Shown: positions 18,121 to 27,904, numbered from the stretch's first letter. The stretch is 64,000 nt of DNA from JBBIQH01 sp964475945 (GCA_964475945.1 CAYYYF010000003.1:1-64000); one strand, 5' to 3'. Translations and numbers: made by a program. Notes: generated by a model from the letters alone, not told the origin.

Positions 18121-19509
18121 TAATTTAATTTCAGTTGTTAGATGATAATCTGTCATCATAGAATATATTATAGTCTTGGCTCTCGTAATTATTATACAAC
18201 CTTGAATCTGTCCATGTAGTATATGCCTCCCTTGCGTTTGTACTTTACTAGTTGCTATGCCATGGTAATGGCCTATAAGACTCTCATAATCATTGCCCAC
18301 ATTACTATGATATACATACGTAAGTCCCTTCATTTGTAACCTTGGTATAGTACCAGTCTGCACTACTAGTGCATGAACTACTGCTTAGATGGCAATGGTA
18401 ATGGTATAGCCTTCACCACTTATTATCATATGAATCTCTTTTATCCAATACTGTTACATGCACTATATTAGACCTTGATACTGTAATAGCAGGTTCCCAT
18501 TGATCCTTGCTATTTTAGATAGATTAACTACAGATGATAATGTGCAACTTGTACCTTGGGTAATGCAGTTGGTTATCTTTCTCTACATTATCTCTGTATC
18601 TCCTCTAGATGTCTTTGTAACATATACTAGATGAAGGTTCCAGTTCTTATCTACTGCTATATGTGGAGAGTTGCTAATTATAACATACAGGTTAGCATAT
18701 CTATATATTCTTTCTACCTTATTAAACGTTGCAATGATTCTCTCCTTATCCCATGTTGATCCTCCATCAAATGATCTCTTCATCTTTGCACTACAATTAT
18801 TACCATCACATTCCATCCATGTTATGTATATTATGCCGTTTTTGATGATGATGGTGTTGGTTGAGCAATAGTTGCCTCTACCTAGGGATGACCATATCTT
18901 CCTAAACTGTATTTTGTAACTGTATGTATCAACCCACTGCAATTTTGTCTGTCCAACGAGCATATACATTGTTCCTATAACTACTATTAGGATCATTAAC
19001 ATCTACTACTATCCATGGTTTATCAGTTTCAGTACCATCAGTAGTCTTCTTTACTATATTAAGAGAAGACCATGAATTACCATTATCTGTTGATACCCAA
19101 TACAGTATGTATGAAGGCTTTCCGTCTGTTGAGTCTCTAGCAAAGCATGCTATAAAGGACTTACCATCTGTAGTGCTAGCAACAACTGAATCATTGCTAG
19201 TATTGGTACCTGATGGTAATGACAAGAACCCTTTATCTGCCCATGTATTACCAGCAGTGTTGTATGCTCCACACTCATAATCACTAGTTCAGTATTATCC
19301 ATCAATGCTGTAACTAAGTAATTGTTGTTACTAGCACTAACCATTATATGACTCTGCCTGTTGTTTATCTTCATTGGCATTACTTTTACATCATTATAGT
19401 AATCTCATGTTACATTCACTGCATATATATTTGTTGTAAATATGGTAGATGTTAATATACCTGCTGTTATTACAGTTATTATTGCTAATATACCAGCATT
19501 ATTCCTCAT
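18121..19509 (-). pseudogene. Secreted BNR/sialidase-like protein, multiply disrupted (copy 2)
   Basis: On the minus strand it starts MRNNAGILAIITVITAGILT (signal peptide), then hits TGA at 19405-19407, where copy 1 has a tryptophan codon. Homology then resumes (SASNNNYLVTALMDN, VSTDNGNSWSSLN, KPWIVVDVNDPN, KRSFDGGSTWDKERI, SPHIAVDKNWNLHLVYV). There are frame changes near 19240 and 18950-19000, an in-frame TAG at 18583-18585 after TEIM, and a TGA after DNKW in the next part. Its 3' portion extends to about 18121 and includes HYHCHL, as in copy 1. This is a relic. Confidence 0.75.
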
Positions 19510-19560
19510 TAATTGTAGCAGATTAGGTCATATTTGATAAGATTATTTGTCAAAAATGAC

Positions 19561-19579
19561 AAAAAGTTTAGATTTATAT
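19561..19579 (+). promoter_or_regulatory. Promoter element duplicated at both decayed loci (copy 2)
   Basis: AAAAAGTTTAGATTTATAT, identical to 9024-9042, with the TATA-like part 24 bases before the ATG at 19603. Conservation of the promoter while the genes decay shows that the whole locus was duplicated. Confidence 0.5.
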
Positions 19580-19602
19580 CTATGAATATACATTATGTAG
19601 GT

Positions 19603-20281
19603 ATGAGCAGGCTAAATGGTATAAATAAAAGGAGTATATTAATGTATGCTGGAGCATTAACAGTAGCAGGTATAGCATCTCTATTGCTATTTACAGCTAT
19701 AGCAAGCCCAATGCTTCAGAGTGCTGAATTATATGTAAGTAGATATGATGTTAACCATTCTGACTACTATGGCTTAAATGAGGACTTGAGTATAAATAAA
19801 AATGCTCTAAAATACTTTATGATAAACTGCCCATTAAGCAGTGAAGAAGAAAAGAAACTAGGCTTTGTTACATTAACACAAGATGATCTAAAAAAGGTAC
19901 CAAGGCTAAAGCAACTAATAGACGATTTAGATAAGTGGTTTGAGCATATTGCTGATAATAAAGAGTATATAAATTATGATATTAAGATATCTAAAGACGA
20001 GAGCACTGGTTGCTATATTTATGCATCATCTGAAAGTAAAGGAATATTGAGTACATCATGAACCTCTAGGCAGACCTGGTTCAGTAACGTTGACAAAGGA
20101 TGAGTATAATGCAATAAGAGATTTAATATACAATGCATATAAGACGCAATATAAGCAAGAGGAGTTGAAGAGATTAGCAGAGTTTGATACACCCTATACA
20201 ATAATTGCATTAATAAAATATGATGATAAATATTATAGGGTAGGTTTAATTATCCAACCATCGGAGATAAGGTATGGCTAG
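19603..20281 (+). pseudogene. Small secreted protein, frameshifted (copy 2)
   Basis: Starts MSRLNGINKRSILMYAGALT, an N-terminal anchor like that of copy 1; the frame is also open 69 bases further upstream, but the paralogue and promoter support 19603. The frame closes at TGA 20059-20061. Reading resumes one base over with EPLGRPGSVTLTKDEYNAIRD and ends LIKYDDKYYRVGLIIQP near 20281. The join needs a +1 shift around 20050-20060. The 3' end overlaps the ABCE1 start by 8 bases. Function unknown. Confidence 0.6.
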
Positions 20282-22064
20282 AGTTGCTGTAGTAGATAGA
20301 GACTTATGCAAGCCTAAGAACTGTAGCCTAGAGTGTATAGCATTCTGCCCACTGAATAGGGATGGGGGCAAGTGCATAACCCTAAGCAATGAGGATAGGA
20401 GCAAGGCTATAGCGGTTATAGATGAAAGTATATGTAATGGATGCAGCATATGTGTTAAGAAGTGCCCATTCGAGGCAATAACAATAGTTAAACTAGCAGA
20501 GGAGTTGGAGGAGCATAAGATACACCAATATGGGCAGAACTCCTTCAGGTTATACAATCTACCTATACCAAGGAAGGATGCTGTAGTAGGTCTACTTGGT
20601 AGGAATGGGATAGGTAAGAGTACGGTAATAAACATACTTGCTGGATTACTTAAACCAAACCTAGGTAGATACCACTCAGAGCCATCATGGGATGAGATAA
20701 TAGATTACTTCAAGGGAACTATGCTTAAGGATTACTTTAATGCACTGGTAAACAAGCAGATAAGGGTGTCTATAAAGCCACAGCAGGTATACCTAATAGC
20801 AAAGGTTTACAAGGGCACTGCTAAGGATCTCCTTGCAAGGTATGATGAGAATGGTTATGCATCAAGGTATGCAGATATGCTTAACCTAAGGGATTCTTTA
20901 GAGAAGCATGTTGATGAGTTGAGTGGAGGTGAGCTACAAAGGTTGGCTATTGCTGTAGCATCAAGCAAGGATGCTGAGTTCTACTTCTTTGATGAACCAT
21001 CATCCTATAACGATATATATCAGAGGCTTAACGTTGCAAGGGTAATCAATAGCATCGCAAAGCAAGGCAAGAGTGTTATGATAGTTGAGCATGATCTTAC
21101 CATGCTTGATTACCTAAGCGATTACATGCACATACTCTATGGTGAGCCTGGGGCATATGGTATAGTCTCTGATATCATGAGTACAAAGACAGGGGTTAAT
21201 GAGTTCCTTGAGGGCTACTTGAGCAGTATAAATGTTAGGTTTAGGAGCAAGGCATTCAGATTTGATACAGCCTCTAGCAGTGAGGATCTCATACTAGAGG
21301 AGGTTGTTGCAGAGTATAGCAGTATTAGGAAGTCATATAGCTCGTTCACACTAGTATGTGAAGGTGCAAGGATAAGGAAAGGGGAGGTTGTATGTATGCT
21401 TGGAGCAAATGCTCTAGGCAAGACTACCCTTATGAAGATGCTTACTGGTATTGAGAAGCCTGATCAGGGCTATATAGCATTGCATGCAAAGATCTCATAC
21501 AAGCCACAGTATCTAGAGTTGATACAAGAGTATGAGTATGATGTTAGATCATTGCTATCAGAGTCATATGGTAAGGGCATAGAAGGCTCTAGCATGGAAA
21601 GCATAATAGTTGAACCATTAAGGTTAAAGAAGATGTATGATAAGTTGGTTAAGAGTTTAAGTGGGGGAGAGTTACAAAGGGTTGCTATAGCATCATGCTT
21701 GTTAAAAGATGCTGAGATATATGCATTGGATGAACCTTCAGCATTCCTTGATGTTGAGGATAGGATAGCCGTTGCAAGGTTCATACAGAGGTTCGTCAAA
21801 GGTCAAGGTAAATCTGCTATAGTTATAGATCATGATATACATCTAATAGATATGATATCTGATAGCATAATAGTATTCAAGGGCATGCCTAGCAGGGAGG
21901 GTTATGCAAGTGGTGTATTAAGGAAGCATGAGGGTATGAACCTATTCTTGAAGGATATGGCAGTAACATTTAGGCGTGATGAGGAGAGCAATAGGGCTAG
22001 GATAAACAAGTTGGAGAGTAGGCTTGACAGGGAGCAGAAAGAGAAGGATATATACTATTTGTGA
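20274..22064 (+). CDS. Ribosome-recycling ATPase ABCE1/Rli1
   Basis: Splits ribosomal subunits after termination. The 596-residue protein has N-terminal 4Fe-4S cysteine motifs (DLCKPKNCSLECIAFCP and CNGCSICVKKCP, residues 11-67). Two ABC ATPase domains follow: Walker A GRNGIGKST near 109 with LSGGELQRLAIA near 220, and Walker A GANALGKTT near 377 with LSGGELQRVAIA near 462. The hinge region and a basic C-terminus are present. Its start lies within the end of the decayed small secreted-protein gene, so transcription may come from a promoter inside that relic. Confidence 0.96.
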   Translation: MARVAVVDRDLCKPKNCSLECIAFCPLNRDGGKCITLSNEDRSKAIAVIDESICNGCSICVKKCPFEAITIVKLAEELEEHKIHQYGQNSFRLYNLPIPRKDAVVGLLGRNGIGKSTVINILAGLLKPNLGRYHSEPSWDEIIDYFKGTMLKDYFNALVNKQIRVSIKPQQVYLIAKVYKGTAKDLLARYDENGYASRYADMLNLRDSLEKHVDELSGGELQRLAIAVASSKDAEFYFFDEPSSYNDIYQRLNVARVINSIAKQGKSVMIVEHDLTMLDYLSDYMHILYGEPGAYGIVSDIMSTKTGVNEFLEGYLSSINVRFRSKAFRFDTASSSEDLILEEVVAEYSSIRKSYSSFTLVCEGARIRKGEVVCMLGANALGKTTLMKMLTGIEKPDQGYIALHAKISYKPQYLELIQEYEYDVRSLLSESYGKGIEGSSMESIIVEPLRLKKMYDKLVKSLSGGELQRVAIASCLLKDAEIYALDEPSAFLDVEDRIAVARFIQRFVKGQGKSAIVIDHDIHLIDMISDSIIVFKGMPSREGYASGVLRKHEGMNLFLKDMAVTFRRDEESNRARINKLESRLDREQKEKDIYYL

Positions 22065-22083
22065 GCTCAAAGGCATTTTCTTA

Positions 22084-22941
22084 CTAATAATAAACCATTC
22101 GTTTAGCAGATTCTATCCATCTCTTTACATCCTCTAATGTTAGGGTATAATCCTTAGGTACCTTCACTAACCCTTCCTTTATACCCTTACTTATTATACT
22201 AAAGAGTTCTTGAGCATCACTCTTTGCAAGCATCTCCCTTGAGTCTACCTTGCATAACTTAACAAGCAACTCTGCTCCCTGCTCATCTATACCCTCTATG
22301 CCTACAAACTCACTCTCAAGCATTAACCTTGCCATACCTATGAACTCTCTAGCCCTCTTCTCGCTTATATTTGCGCTTGCTACATCATTAATATTAGCAA
22401 ATGCAAGATCCCTTACAGTATTTATATTCCTAGCCCTCAAAATCTTACCGATCTCTCCTCCTATACCCTCTATACTCTCAACTGGTAGAGATGCCTTTGG
22501 TTTAGGTTGAGTTGAGAGTGGTATAGGCTTCATATCTATGCTGATAGTACTCATAGCAACTGCTTGATCCTTTAGATCCTCTCTACTTGCTGGTAGGGTT
22601 AATACTATCCTATTATCTTTTTGTGTAACAAGTGCCTTAAGTTGTATATTAAGATCAGATATAACATATGTTGTATCTACCTCTTGCTTTATAGCATGGA
22701 GATGAGCATCTATAAGATCTCTCTGCAAAGATCTTATAAACTCAACAGGTTCAACCTTTACTCCTAAACCTTTATCTATCTCTGTAAGTCTATCCTTCAA
22801 TATCTCATACTCTCTCTTAATATTAGCAAGATCTGCCCTTAAAATCTCATTCTCCTTACTTAACTCTTCCATCTTCCTTCTAAGCATGAGGTTCTCCTCC
22901 TTTAACCTTGCTAACTCATCATTATTACTATGCCTTGCCAT
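22084..22941 (-). CDS. Coiled-coil protein with DUF2589-like segment and helix-hairpin-helix domain
   Basis: A 285-residue protein in three parts. Residues 8-60 are a heptad-rich coiled coil (ELARLKEENLMLRRKMEELS). Residues 65-135 (LIDAHLHAIKQEVDTTYVISD, then IQLKALVTQKDNRIVL) look like the helix-plus-strand core seen in the two upstream genes. Residues 145-285 hold helix-hairpin-helix-like repeats (VESIEGIGGEIGKILRARNI, VGIEGIDEQGAELLVKL), similar to DUF4332. It overlaps the preceding gene by 14 bases and is the last gene of the operon. HhH units suggest nucleic-acid contact. I do not know the function. Confidence 0.65.
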   Translation of the reverse strand: MARHSNNDELARLKEENLMLRRKMEELSKENEILRADLANIKREYEILKDRLTEIDKGLGVKVEPVEFIRSLQRDLIDAHLHAIKQEVDTTYVISDLNIQLKALVTQKDNRIVLTLPASREDLKDQAVAMSTISIDMKPIPLSTQPKPKASLPVESIEGIGGEIGKILRARNINTVRDLAFANINDVASANISEKRAREFIGMARLMLESEFVGIEGIDEQGAELLVKLCKVDSREMLAKSDAQELFSIISKGIKEGLVKVPKDYTLTLEDVKRWIESAKRMVYY

Positions 22942-23224
22942 GACTACTCACAATTATAGGATCAAGTCTTACTCTTATTAGAGAGTCTTTACCCTTATCA
23001 TAGTAGTTTGATACAAATGCATTTGATGGAGTAATCATTATACTATTATCCTTATCATAGGAGATGGAGCATTTAAGGTTTACATCTATACTATCTGCTA
23101 CGAATATAACACTGCTATTAGCATCAATAGACTCATTCTTAGCCTCAAGTATAGCATGGTTTATGCTCTCTATTAGGATATTCAAAAAATTATTGAGGGT
23201 TGTTGATGTTACTATCATACGCAT
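22928..23224 (-). CDS. Small protein, minimal DUF2589-like domain
   Basis: A 98-residue protein from the ATG at 23224 (a GTG lies one codon upstream). An N-terminal helix (NNFLNILIESINHAILEAKN) is followed by a strand-rich part (DSIDVNLKCSISYDKDNSIM ... SLIRVRLDPIIV). The same order, a helix with A or H spaced every 3-4 residues then D-x-x-L-K/V-M strands ending in xRxxPxx, occurs in both flanking genes. It lies 8 bases after the DUF2589-like gene and overlaps the coiled-coil gene. No signal peptide, no obvious catalytic motif. Confidence 0.6.
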   Translation of the reverse strand: MRMIVTSTTLNNFLNILIESINHAILEAKNESIDANSSVIFVADSIDVNLKCSISYDKDNSIMITPSNAFVSNYYDKGKDSLIRVRLDPIIVSSHGKA

Positions 23225-23232
23225 CACACCAT

Positions 23233-23736
23233 TTATGCTGGGATCTGTGGAGGATTATCCTGTGCTATCTTCTCTATCGCCTTCATCAATGGTTGTGGTG
23301 GAGGTGCTGGGGCAACCTGAATCCTTATGTAACTAGATGCCTCAGCCTTGTATGAGTATGTATTAGAATACTTTGCATCTACAGATACACTAGCAAACCA
23401 GAAACTGGCTTTAGCCTTAACTCCTAACTGGAAATCTGTTCTTCTCTCCATTGTTATTGCCATCTTAACCTCTATCACACCTTGCTGTATCTGCAACATG
23501 GTTGGAAGTATACCAAAGGCTAGAGCATTTCCAGTTATGCTCTTCTCTTCTTCTCCAGAATCAGTCTTCTTCTTATACCTTACCTCAACTTGGGTATCAG
23601 CAAGTTCTTTTATACCCTCAATGAATGACGTATTTGCTTCATTCTGTGCAGCAACCATTGCTAAGAGTAAGTTCTTTATCATCTCGTCAAATGGTGCTGA
23701 TGCTAACTCCTGGGCTATTGCTCTTCCCGAAGCCAT
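23233..23736 (-). CDS. DUF2589-like protein
   Basis: A 167-residue protein. It opens with a helix (PFDEMIKNLLLAMVAAQNEANTSFI), then a central strand region (VEVRYKKKTDSGEEEKSITG, GVIEVKMAITMERRTDFQLG) and a C-terminal SSYIRIQVAPAPPPQPLMKAI ending in QIPA. This matches what I know of the DUF2589 family: an LI-x-A-x-x-A helix, beta-rich middle, and a PEGL-like tail ending in IP. Function of that family is unknown to me. It is the first gene of a three-gene operon with its own promoter (TATA-like TTAAATAG in the 76-base gap upstream). Confidence 0.65.
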   Translation of the reverse strand: MASGRAIAQELASAPFDEMIKNLLLAMVAAQNEANTSFIEGIKELADTQVEVRYKKKTDSGEEEKSITGNALAFGILPTMLQIQQGVIEVKMAITMERRTDFQLGVKAKASFWFASVSVDAKYSNTYSYKAEASSYIRIQVAPAPPPQPLMKAIEKIAQDNPPQIPA

Positions 23737-23812
23737 TATATAGTTATAAGATACAACTATTTAAGTATTGCCTAATTTTTATTTGGTGTATATAATAGAA
23801 TGCCTAATAATA

Positions 23813-24667
23813 CTAATCATCCCATATATACTTCTCAAGCTCCTTTAACATGAACTCCTTTGGTTCAAGCATTAACTTGAATAACATTATCTGCATATAG
23901 TATGGCATTGAGAACCTATAATGTTCTGCATCTACTTTAATAGATATTTCAATCTTACCATCAGTAATCTTTGTTACATCATTCTTCTTCTTGTACTCTT
24001 CTAACCTTTCACTAAACTCATCTCTATCCTCTATTATATGCATATATGCTATCCTTATTGGATCATAGTAGAACTTTACAACCTCATGCATGATCTGTAT
24101 GAAGGCATTATACTCACTAACGTTAGGCTTTATGGATGCTATGATAACCCTTAAGACAGAGTCTAGAGTATTTGGAGTAAAGTCCCTTAATACATTTATA
24201 TATTCCTGCAGACTCTTGCTCTCATGCTCTAACCTCTTACTTAAGAACTCTAGTAATGAATCTCCTATAGTTGTATCATCAAGATGCTCTACTGCATGGT
24301 TCTTTGCATATTCTCTTATTGTATTATAAATGCTTGAATCTCTACCATCAACTAAGCCTATTACAGCTAATGCTAATGCTAATCTATTACCTTTATATGC
24401 ATCATCCCTTATCATATTCATTATTACCCTATTATCCTTAAATCCAAGTGCTAAAACCATTAGCATGATGCATTTAGGAGTATACCTATACTTACCCTTA
24501 CCTATGCGATAGATAAGGTTCTTGCTAAGCAGATATCTTTTAGAATTATTACTTGCATGGAAGTAGAATTCGTTTAAATGCTTTATAATGGTAGTAGTAT
24601 TCTTGCATAAAGTGGGGAATAGAGTCTGCAATTCATAGTTTGTAGAGGAATCATCATTTGCTATCAA
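23813..24667 (-). CDS. Hypothetical helical protein upstream of the DUF2589-like operon
   Basis: A 284-residue soluble protein, lysine-, isoleucine- and tyrosine-rich, mostly helical by eye, with no signal peptide or membrane helix. The N-terminal part (residues 10-65, with TIIKHLNEFYF and KNLIYRIGKGKYRYTPK) has the look of a winged-helix-type fold, but I cannot name it. It lies on the same strand as the DUF2589-like operon, 76 bases upstream, and is divergent from trm5. It could be a regulator or partner of that operon. Confidence 0.5.
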   Translation of the reverse strand: MIANDDSSTNYELQTLFPTLCKNTTTIIKHLNEFYFHASNNSKRYLLSKNLIYRIGKGKYRYTPKCIMLMVLALGFKDNRVIMNMIRDDAYKGNRLALALAVIGLVDGRDSSIYNTIREYAKNHAVEHLDDTTIGDSLLEFLSKRLEHESKSLQEYINVLRDFTPNTLDSVLRVIIASIKPNVSEYNAFIQIMHEVVKFYYDPIRIAYMHIIEDRDEFSERLEEYKKKNDVTKITDGKIEISIKVDAEHYRFSMPYYMQIMLFKLMLEPKEFMLKELEKYIWDD

Positions 24668-24707
24668 CCAGTTAAATTATATTTGCTTCGTTAAATAGGT
24701 TTGTATC

Positions 24708-25553
24708 ATGAGGATGCTTAAACAAGCATTAAAGGATATCCTTGATGAGCAAGAGATGAAGCATCTCTACTCCTCATTTGATGTTATAGGGGATATAGCA
24801 GTAATAAAGATACCAGATATGCTCTATGAGAAGAGACATGTTATAGGCAATGCAATATTAAGTAAGATAAAGTCTGTAAGATGTGTATTCATGCAGAAGA
24901 GTGCAGTGCAAGGAGATTACAGGGTTAGAGAACTTGAGCATATAGCAGGGGAGGATAGAACATTAACATTATACAAGGAGCATGGGTGCATATTCAAGAT
25001 TGATGTTGCAAAGGTATACTTCTCGCCAAGGTTGTCAACCGAGAGGGCAAGGATAGCATCACTTGTCAATGATGGGGAGGTTATAGTAAACATGTTTGCT
25101 GGTGTATGCACATTCTCTATACTAATAGCAAAGAGGAAGAGGTGCAAGGTTTACAGCATAGATCTAAATCCTTATGCATATGAACTATGCAAGGAGAATG
25201 CTAGGATCAATCATATTGAAGAGAGTGTAATACCCATACTTGGGGATGCTAAAGATGTTATACAAGATAAACTTGCACATTCTGCAGATAGGGTGCTTAT
25301 GCCATTACCAGAGAAGGCTAAGGAATATCTACATCATGCTATTATTGCATTAAAGTATGGCAAGGAGTGTTATATCCATTACTTTACACATCTTACTGGG
25401 AATAAGAAGGATGTGCATGAGAAATGCATTGTAGATATAGACGAGGTGCTAAAGGATTACAAGTTAGATTACAGGGTAACATCCACTAGGGTTATTAGAG
25501 AGGTTAGTCCAAGGACATATCAGATGGTTGCTGATATAGCAGTTAATACGTAA
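24708..25553 (+). CDS. trm5: tRNA (guanine37-N1)-methyltransferase Trm5
   Basis: Methylates G37 next to the anticodon, protecting the reading frame. The 281-residue protein has the N-terminal D1-D2 type region (residues 1-110) and a Rossmann SAM-binding domain with VNMFAGVCTFSILIA near residues 127-141 and VYSIDLNPYAYELC near 150-163. It also has DRVLMPLPEKAKEYL near 192-206 in place of the common NLP loop. A Taw2-type enzyme (wyosine synthesis) is the alternative. Confidence 0.85.
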   Translation: MRMLKQALKDILDEQEMKHLYSSFDVIGDIAVIKIPDMLYEKRHVIGNAILSKIKSVRCVFMQKSAVQGDYRVRELEHIAGEDRTLTLYKEHGCIFKIDVAKVYFSPRLSTERARIASLVNDGEVIVNMFAGVCTFSILIAKRKRCKVYSIDLNPYAYELCKENARINHIEESVIPILGDAKDVIQDKLAHSADRVLMPLPEKAKEYLHHAIIALKYGKECYIHYFTHLTGNKKDVHEKCIVDIDEVLKDYKLDYRVTSTRVIREVSPRTYQMVADIAVNT

Positions 25554-25573
25554 ATAATATGTTATCCCTTTAG

Positions 25574-25789
25574 TTAGTAGTTAGTAGTAGCAAGGGTTAA
25601 GCCCAACCATGCTAAGAGTGCTACCAATCCTGCAACAAATGCAAGTATTGTATACTTTACTATTATTATGCTGTAATCACTTGCTAACAGTAACCATGAA
25701 TATACTATTAAGAATACTATACTTGCTATTAATACAAGCAAGCCCATTAGCCTTCTACTATACATTGGTTCTAAGGATTTAGATCCCAT
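25574..25789 (-). CDS. Small two-helix membrane protein
   Basis: A 71-residue protein with a basic N-terminus (MGSKSLEPMYSRRL) and two hydrophobic helices (about 14-34 and 42-66). The start is 2 bases after the DNA ligase stop, so it is probably translated from the ligase mRNA. I do not recognise the family. Confidence 0.6.
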   Translation of the reverse strand: MGSKSLEPMYSRRLMGLLVLIASIVFLIVYSWLLLASDYSIIIVKYTILAFVAGLVALLAWLGLTLATTNY

Positions 25790-25791
25790 AT

Positions 25792-27408
25792 TTATTTAGC
25801 TAGACTCTTAACCTTCTCAAGCGTGTCTATATCCTCTATACCCTTATCATACCTTATAGCCTTGATCCTTGGAAACCTTAATGCATACCCACTATCGTAT
25901 CTACTGCTCCTAACTATACTATCATACTCAACTTCTACAACTATGCTAGGCTTGACTATAACCCTAAAACCCTCATCCTTTAATGCTATAGCCTTAAGCC
26001 TTAACGTAAGCTCCTTTATCTCATCATCACTCAACCCTGTGTATGCCTTGCCTATAATCTTAAGGGAATCAAAATCCCTTACAGCAAATGTGTAATCAGA
26101 TAGCAACCCTGCCCTCTTACCATGTCCATACTCTGCAGCTACTATAACTACATCTATGGTATCCTTTATACCCTTAACCTTTATCCAATGCTTACTTCTA
26201 CCTGGTTTATAGTATGATAAGGCATCCTTTATCATTAGCCCTTCATAACCCTTCTCTATACTCACCTTGAGTATGTTAGGTATAATAGACTCATCACTTG
26301 CAATGGTATACCATGCAACCTCTATACCCTTGGTACTGATACACATGCTAGATAATATGCTCTTTCTCTCCATAAGGCTCCTCTTAATTAAACTACCATT
26401 GTAGTAGAGTATATCAAATACAAAGTACCTTGCATTAATATCATCCTTATTACTTACATTACCCTTCTTCAGCAACCTACTCTGTAGTATATTAAATGGT
26501 AGTATCCTACCATCCTTAAATGCAACTATCTCGCCATCAAGTATCAGATCATTAGGTATATTGCTTATTCCTTCTACTATCTCTGGGAATTTACTGGTTA
26601 CATCCTCTATCCCCCTAGAGAATACCCTTACTTCATCACCACATTTATGAACCTGAGCCCTTATACCATCATACTTATACTCTATTATGAATAGCTTTGG
26701 ATGATACTTACTATCTGTATCAGCAAGCATGAATGCTATAGGTTTAGATGGTCTTACCTGTATAGCATCTAACGTATCATGCTTTGCATGCACAGCAACC
26801 TCAGCTAGGTTGTTACATGCTATATATGCATCCTCAACTATACCATTATCCTTTTTGAATGCGTATGCTATTACATGCTCAAGTATGCCATCAACTACTC
26901 CTATCCTTAACTCACCTGCTATTATCTTTGCTAAATACTTGGCCTCTTGTGGTGATACATTCAAGAATAAACCTGCAAGTATACTTCTTTTCCTGCTCAA
27001 TGAGTGCTTACCCTCTTGCTCTGCTATACATATAAACTGCGCATATACGTACTTTAATGTTAATCTTACACCTACCAATGGCTTTGCATTAATGTTTCTT
27101 ATTGCATGCTCTGCAACTACTCCTATATCACCATACCTCAAGTATGTATGCACAAGGTCATTCCTTGTTACCTTGCTTATACTCTCTAATAGATCCAATA
27201 ACAATGAATAGCCTACATTAAGCTCTAATCCTGTATTTGGGTTAAGTGATCTACCAGATAGGAAAGTACATGCTATACGCAATGAATCATCATCTAGCAG
27301 TAAGAGGTAATCTCCAAGTATCCTTATCTTCTCATTCTTGCTACTTGTACCCTTTAGATTCTCGCATAATCCAGCAAAGTAGGAGAAGGTTAAGGGATCA
27401 TCACTCAT
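25792..27408 (-). CDS. lig: ATP-dependent DNA ligase
   Basis: Joins nicks in DNA, mainly Okazaki fragments. The 538-residue archaeal ligase has an N-terminal DNA-binding domain (residues 1-220), the adenylation motif EYKYDGIRAQVHK with Lys245, FSRGIEDVTSKFPEI near 264-278, LILDGEIVAF near 287-296, GYEGLMIKD near 374-382 and the motif V SKHWIKVKG near 393-401. It overlaps the acetyltransferase gene upstream by 8 bases. Confidence 0.96.
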   Translation of the reverse strand: MSDDPLTFSYFAGLCENLKGTSSKNEKIRILGDYLLLLDDDSLRIACTFLSGRSLNPNTGLELNVGYSLLLDLLESISKVTRNDLVHTYLRYGDIGVVAEHAIRNINAKPLVGVRLTLKYVYAQFICIAEQEGKHSLSRKRSILAGLFLNVSPQEAKYLAKIIAGELRIGVVDGILEHVIAYAFKKDNGIVEDAYIACNNLAEVAVHAKHDTLDAIQVRPSKPIAFMLADTDSKYHPKLFIIEYKYDGIRAQVHKCGDEVRVFSRGIEDVTSKFPEIVEGISNIPNDLILDGEIVAFKDGRILPFNILQSRLLKKGNVSNKDDINARYFVFDILYYNGSLIKRSLMERKSILSSMCISTKGIEVAWYTIASDESIIPNILKVSIEKGYEGLMIKDALSYYKPGRSKHWIKVKGIKDTIDVVIVAAEYGHGKRAGLLSDYTFAVRDFDSLKIIGKAYTGLSDDEIKELTLRLKAIALKDEGFRVIVKPSIVVEVEYDSIVRSSRYDSGYALRFPRIKAIRYDKGIEDIDTLEKVKSLAK

Positions 27409-27904
27409 GAGAAAGTTCTCTTGCCATTAGGTAGGCATCCTCACCATCCCTATAGTATCCCCTTAGTCTAGACCTTACCTCTAATCCTAACTTCTCATAA
27501 ACCCTTATAGCCTGTTCATTACTTACCCTAACCTCCAAATAAACCTCATCACAACCTTTGGCTACCATTGCATTTATAGCCTCTTGCATAAGTGTAGTCC
27601 CTAAGCCTTTACTCCTATGCTCCTTCAATACGGCTATAGAGACTACATGCCCCTTCTTAACAAACCCTAGCTTTCTAAAGTTTGAGAAGCCATACTCAAA
27701 CTTGCACATTATGTAACCTACTATCTTATTATTTAACTCAGCTACAAGGAATGCCTCTGGGAATCCATTGAGGAGCTCTTCAAAGAAGTATTCAGAGTAA
27801 TGCTCCGATAGGCTAACCATATTTATCTCCATAACATGGATAAGATCCTTATACTCACATCTCCTTATTATATAATCTCCTATATGTCTAAGCACTACTT
27901 GCAT
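27401..27904 (-). CDS. N-terminal protein acetyltransferase (RimI/Ard1-like GNAT)
   Basis: A 167-residue GNAT. The acetyl-CoA loop is seen as VVSIAVLKEHRSKGLGTTLMQEAI near residues 85-108, with YLEVRVSNEQAIRVYEKLGLE near 120-140, the usual RimI/Ard1 signature. Such enzymes acetylate protein N-termini in archaea. It probably forms an operon with DNA ligase, with which it overlaps. Its ATG at 27904 overlaps an ATG on the other strand at 27903. Confidence 0.9.
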   Translation of the reverse strand: MQVVLRHIGDYIIRRCEYKDLIHVMEINMVSLSEHYSEYFFEELLNGFPEAFLVAELNNKIVGYIMCKFEYGFSNFRKLGFVKKGHVVSIAVLKEHRSKGLGTTLMQEAINAMVAKGCDEVYLEVRVSNEQAIRVYEKLGLEVRSRLRGYYRDGEDAYLMARELSHE

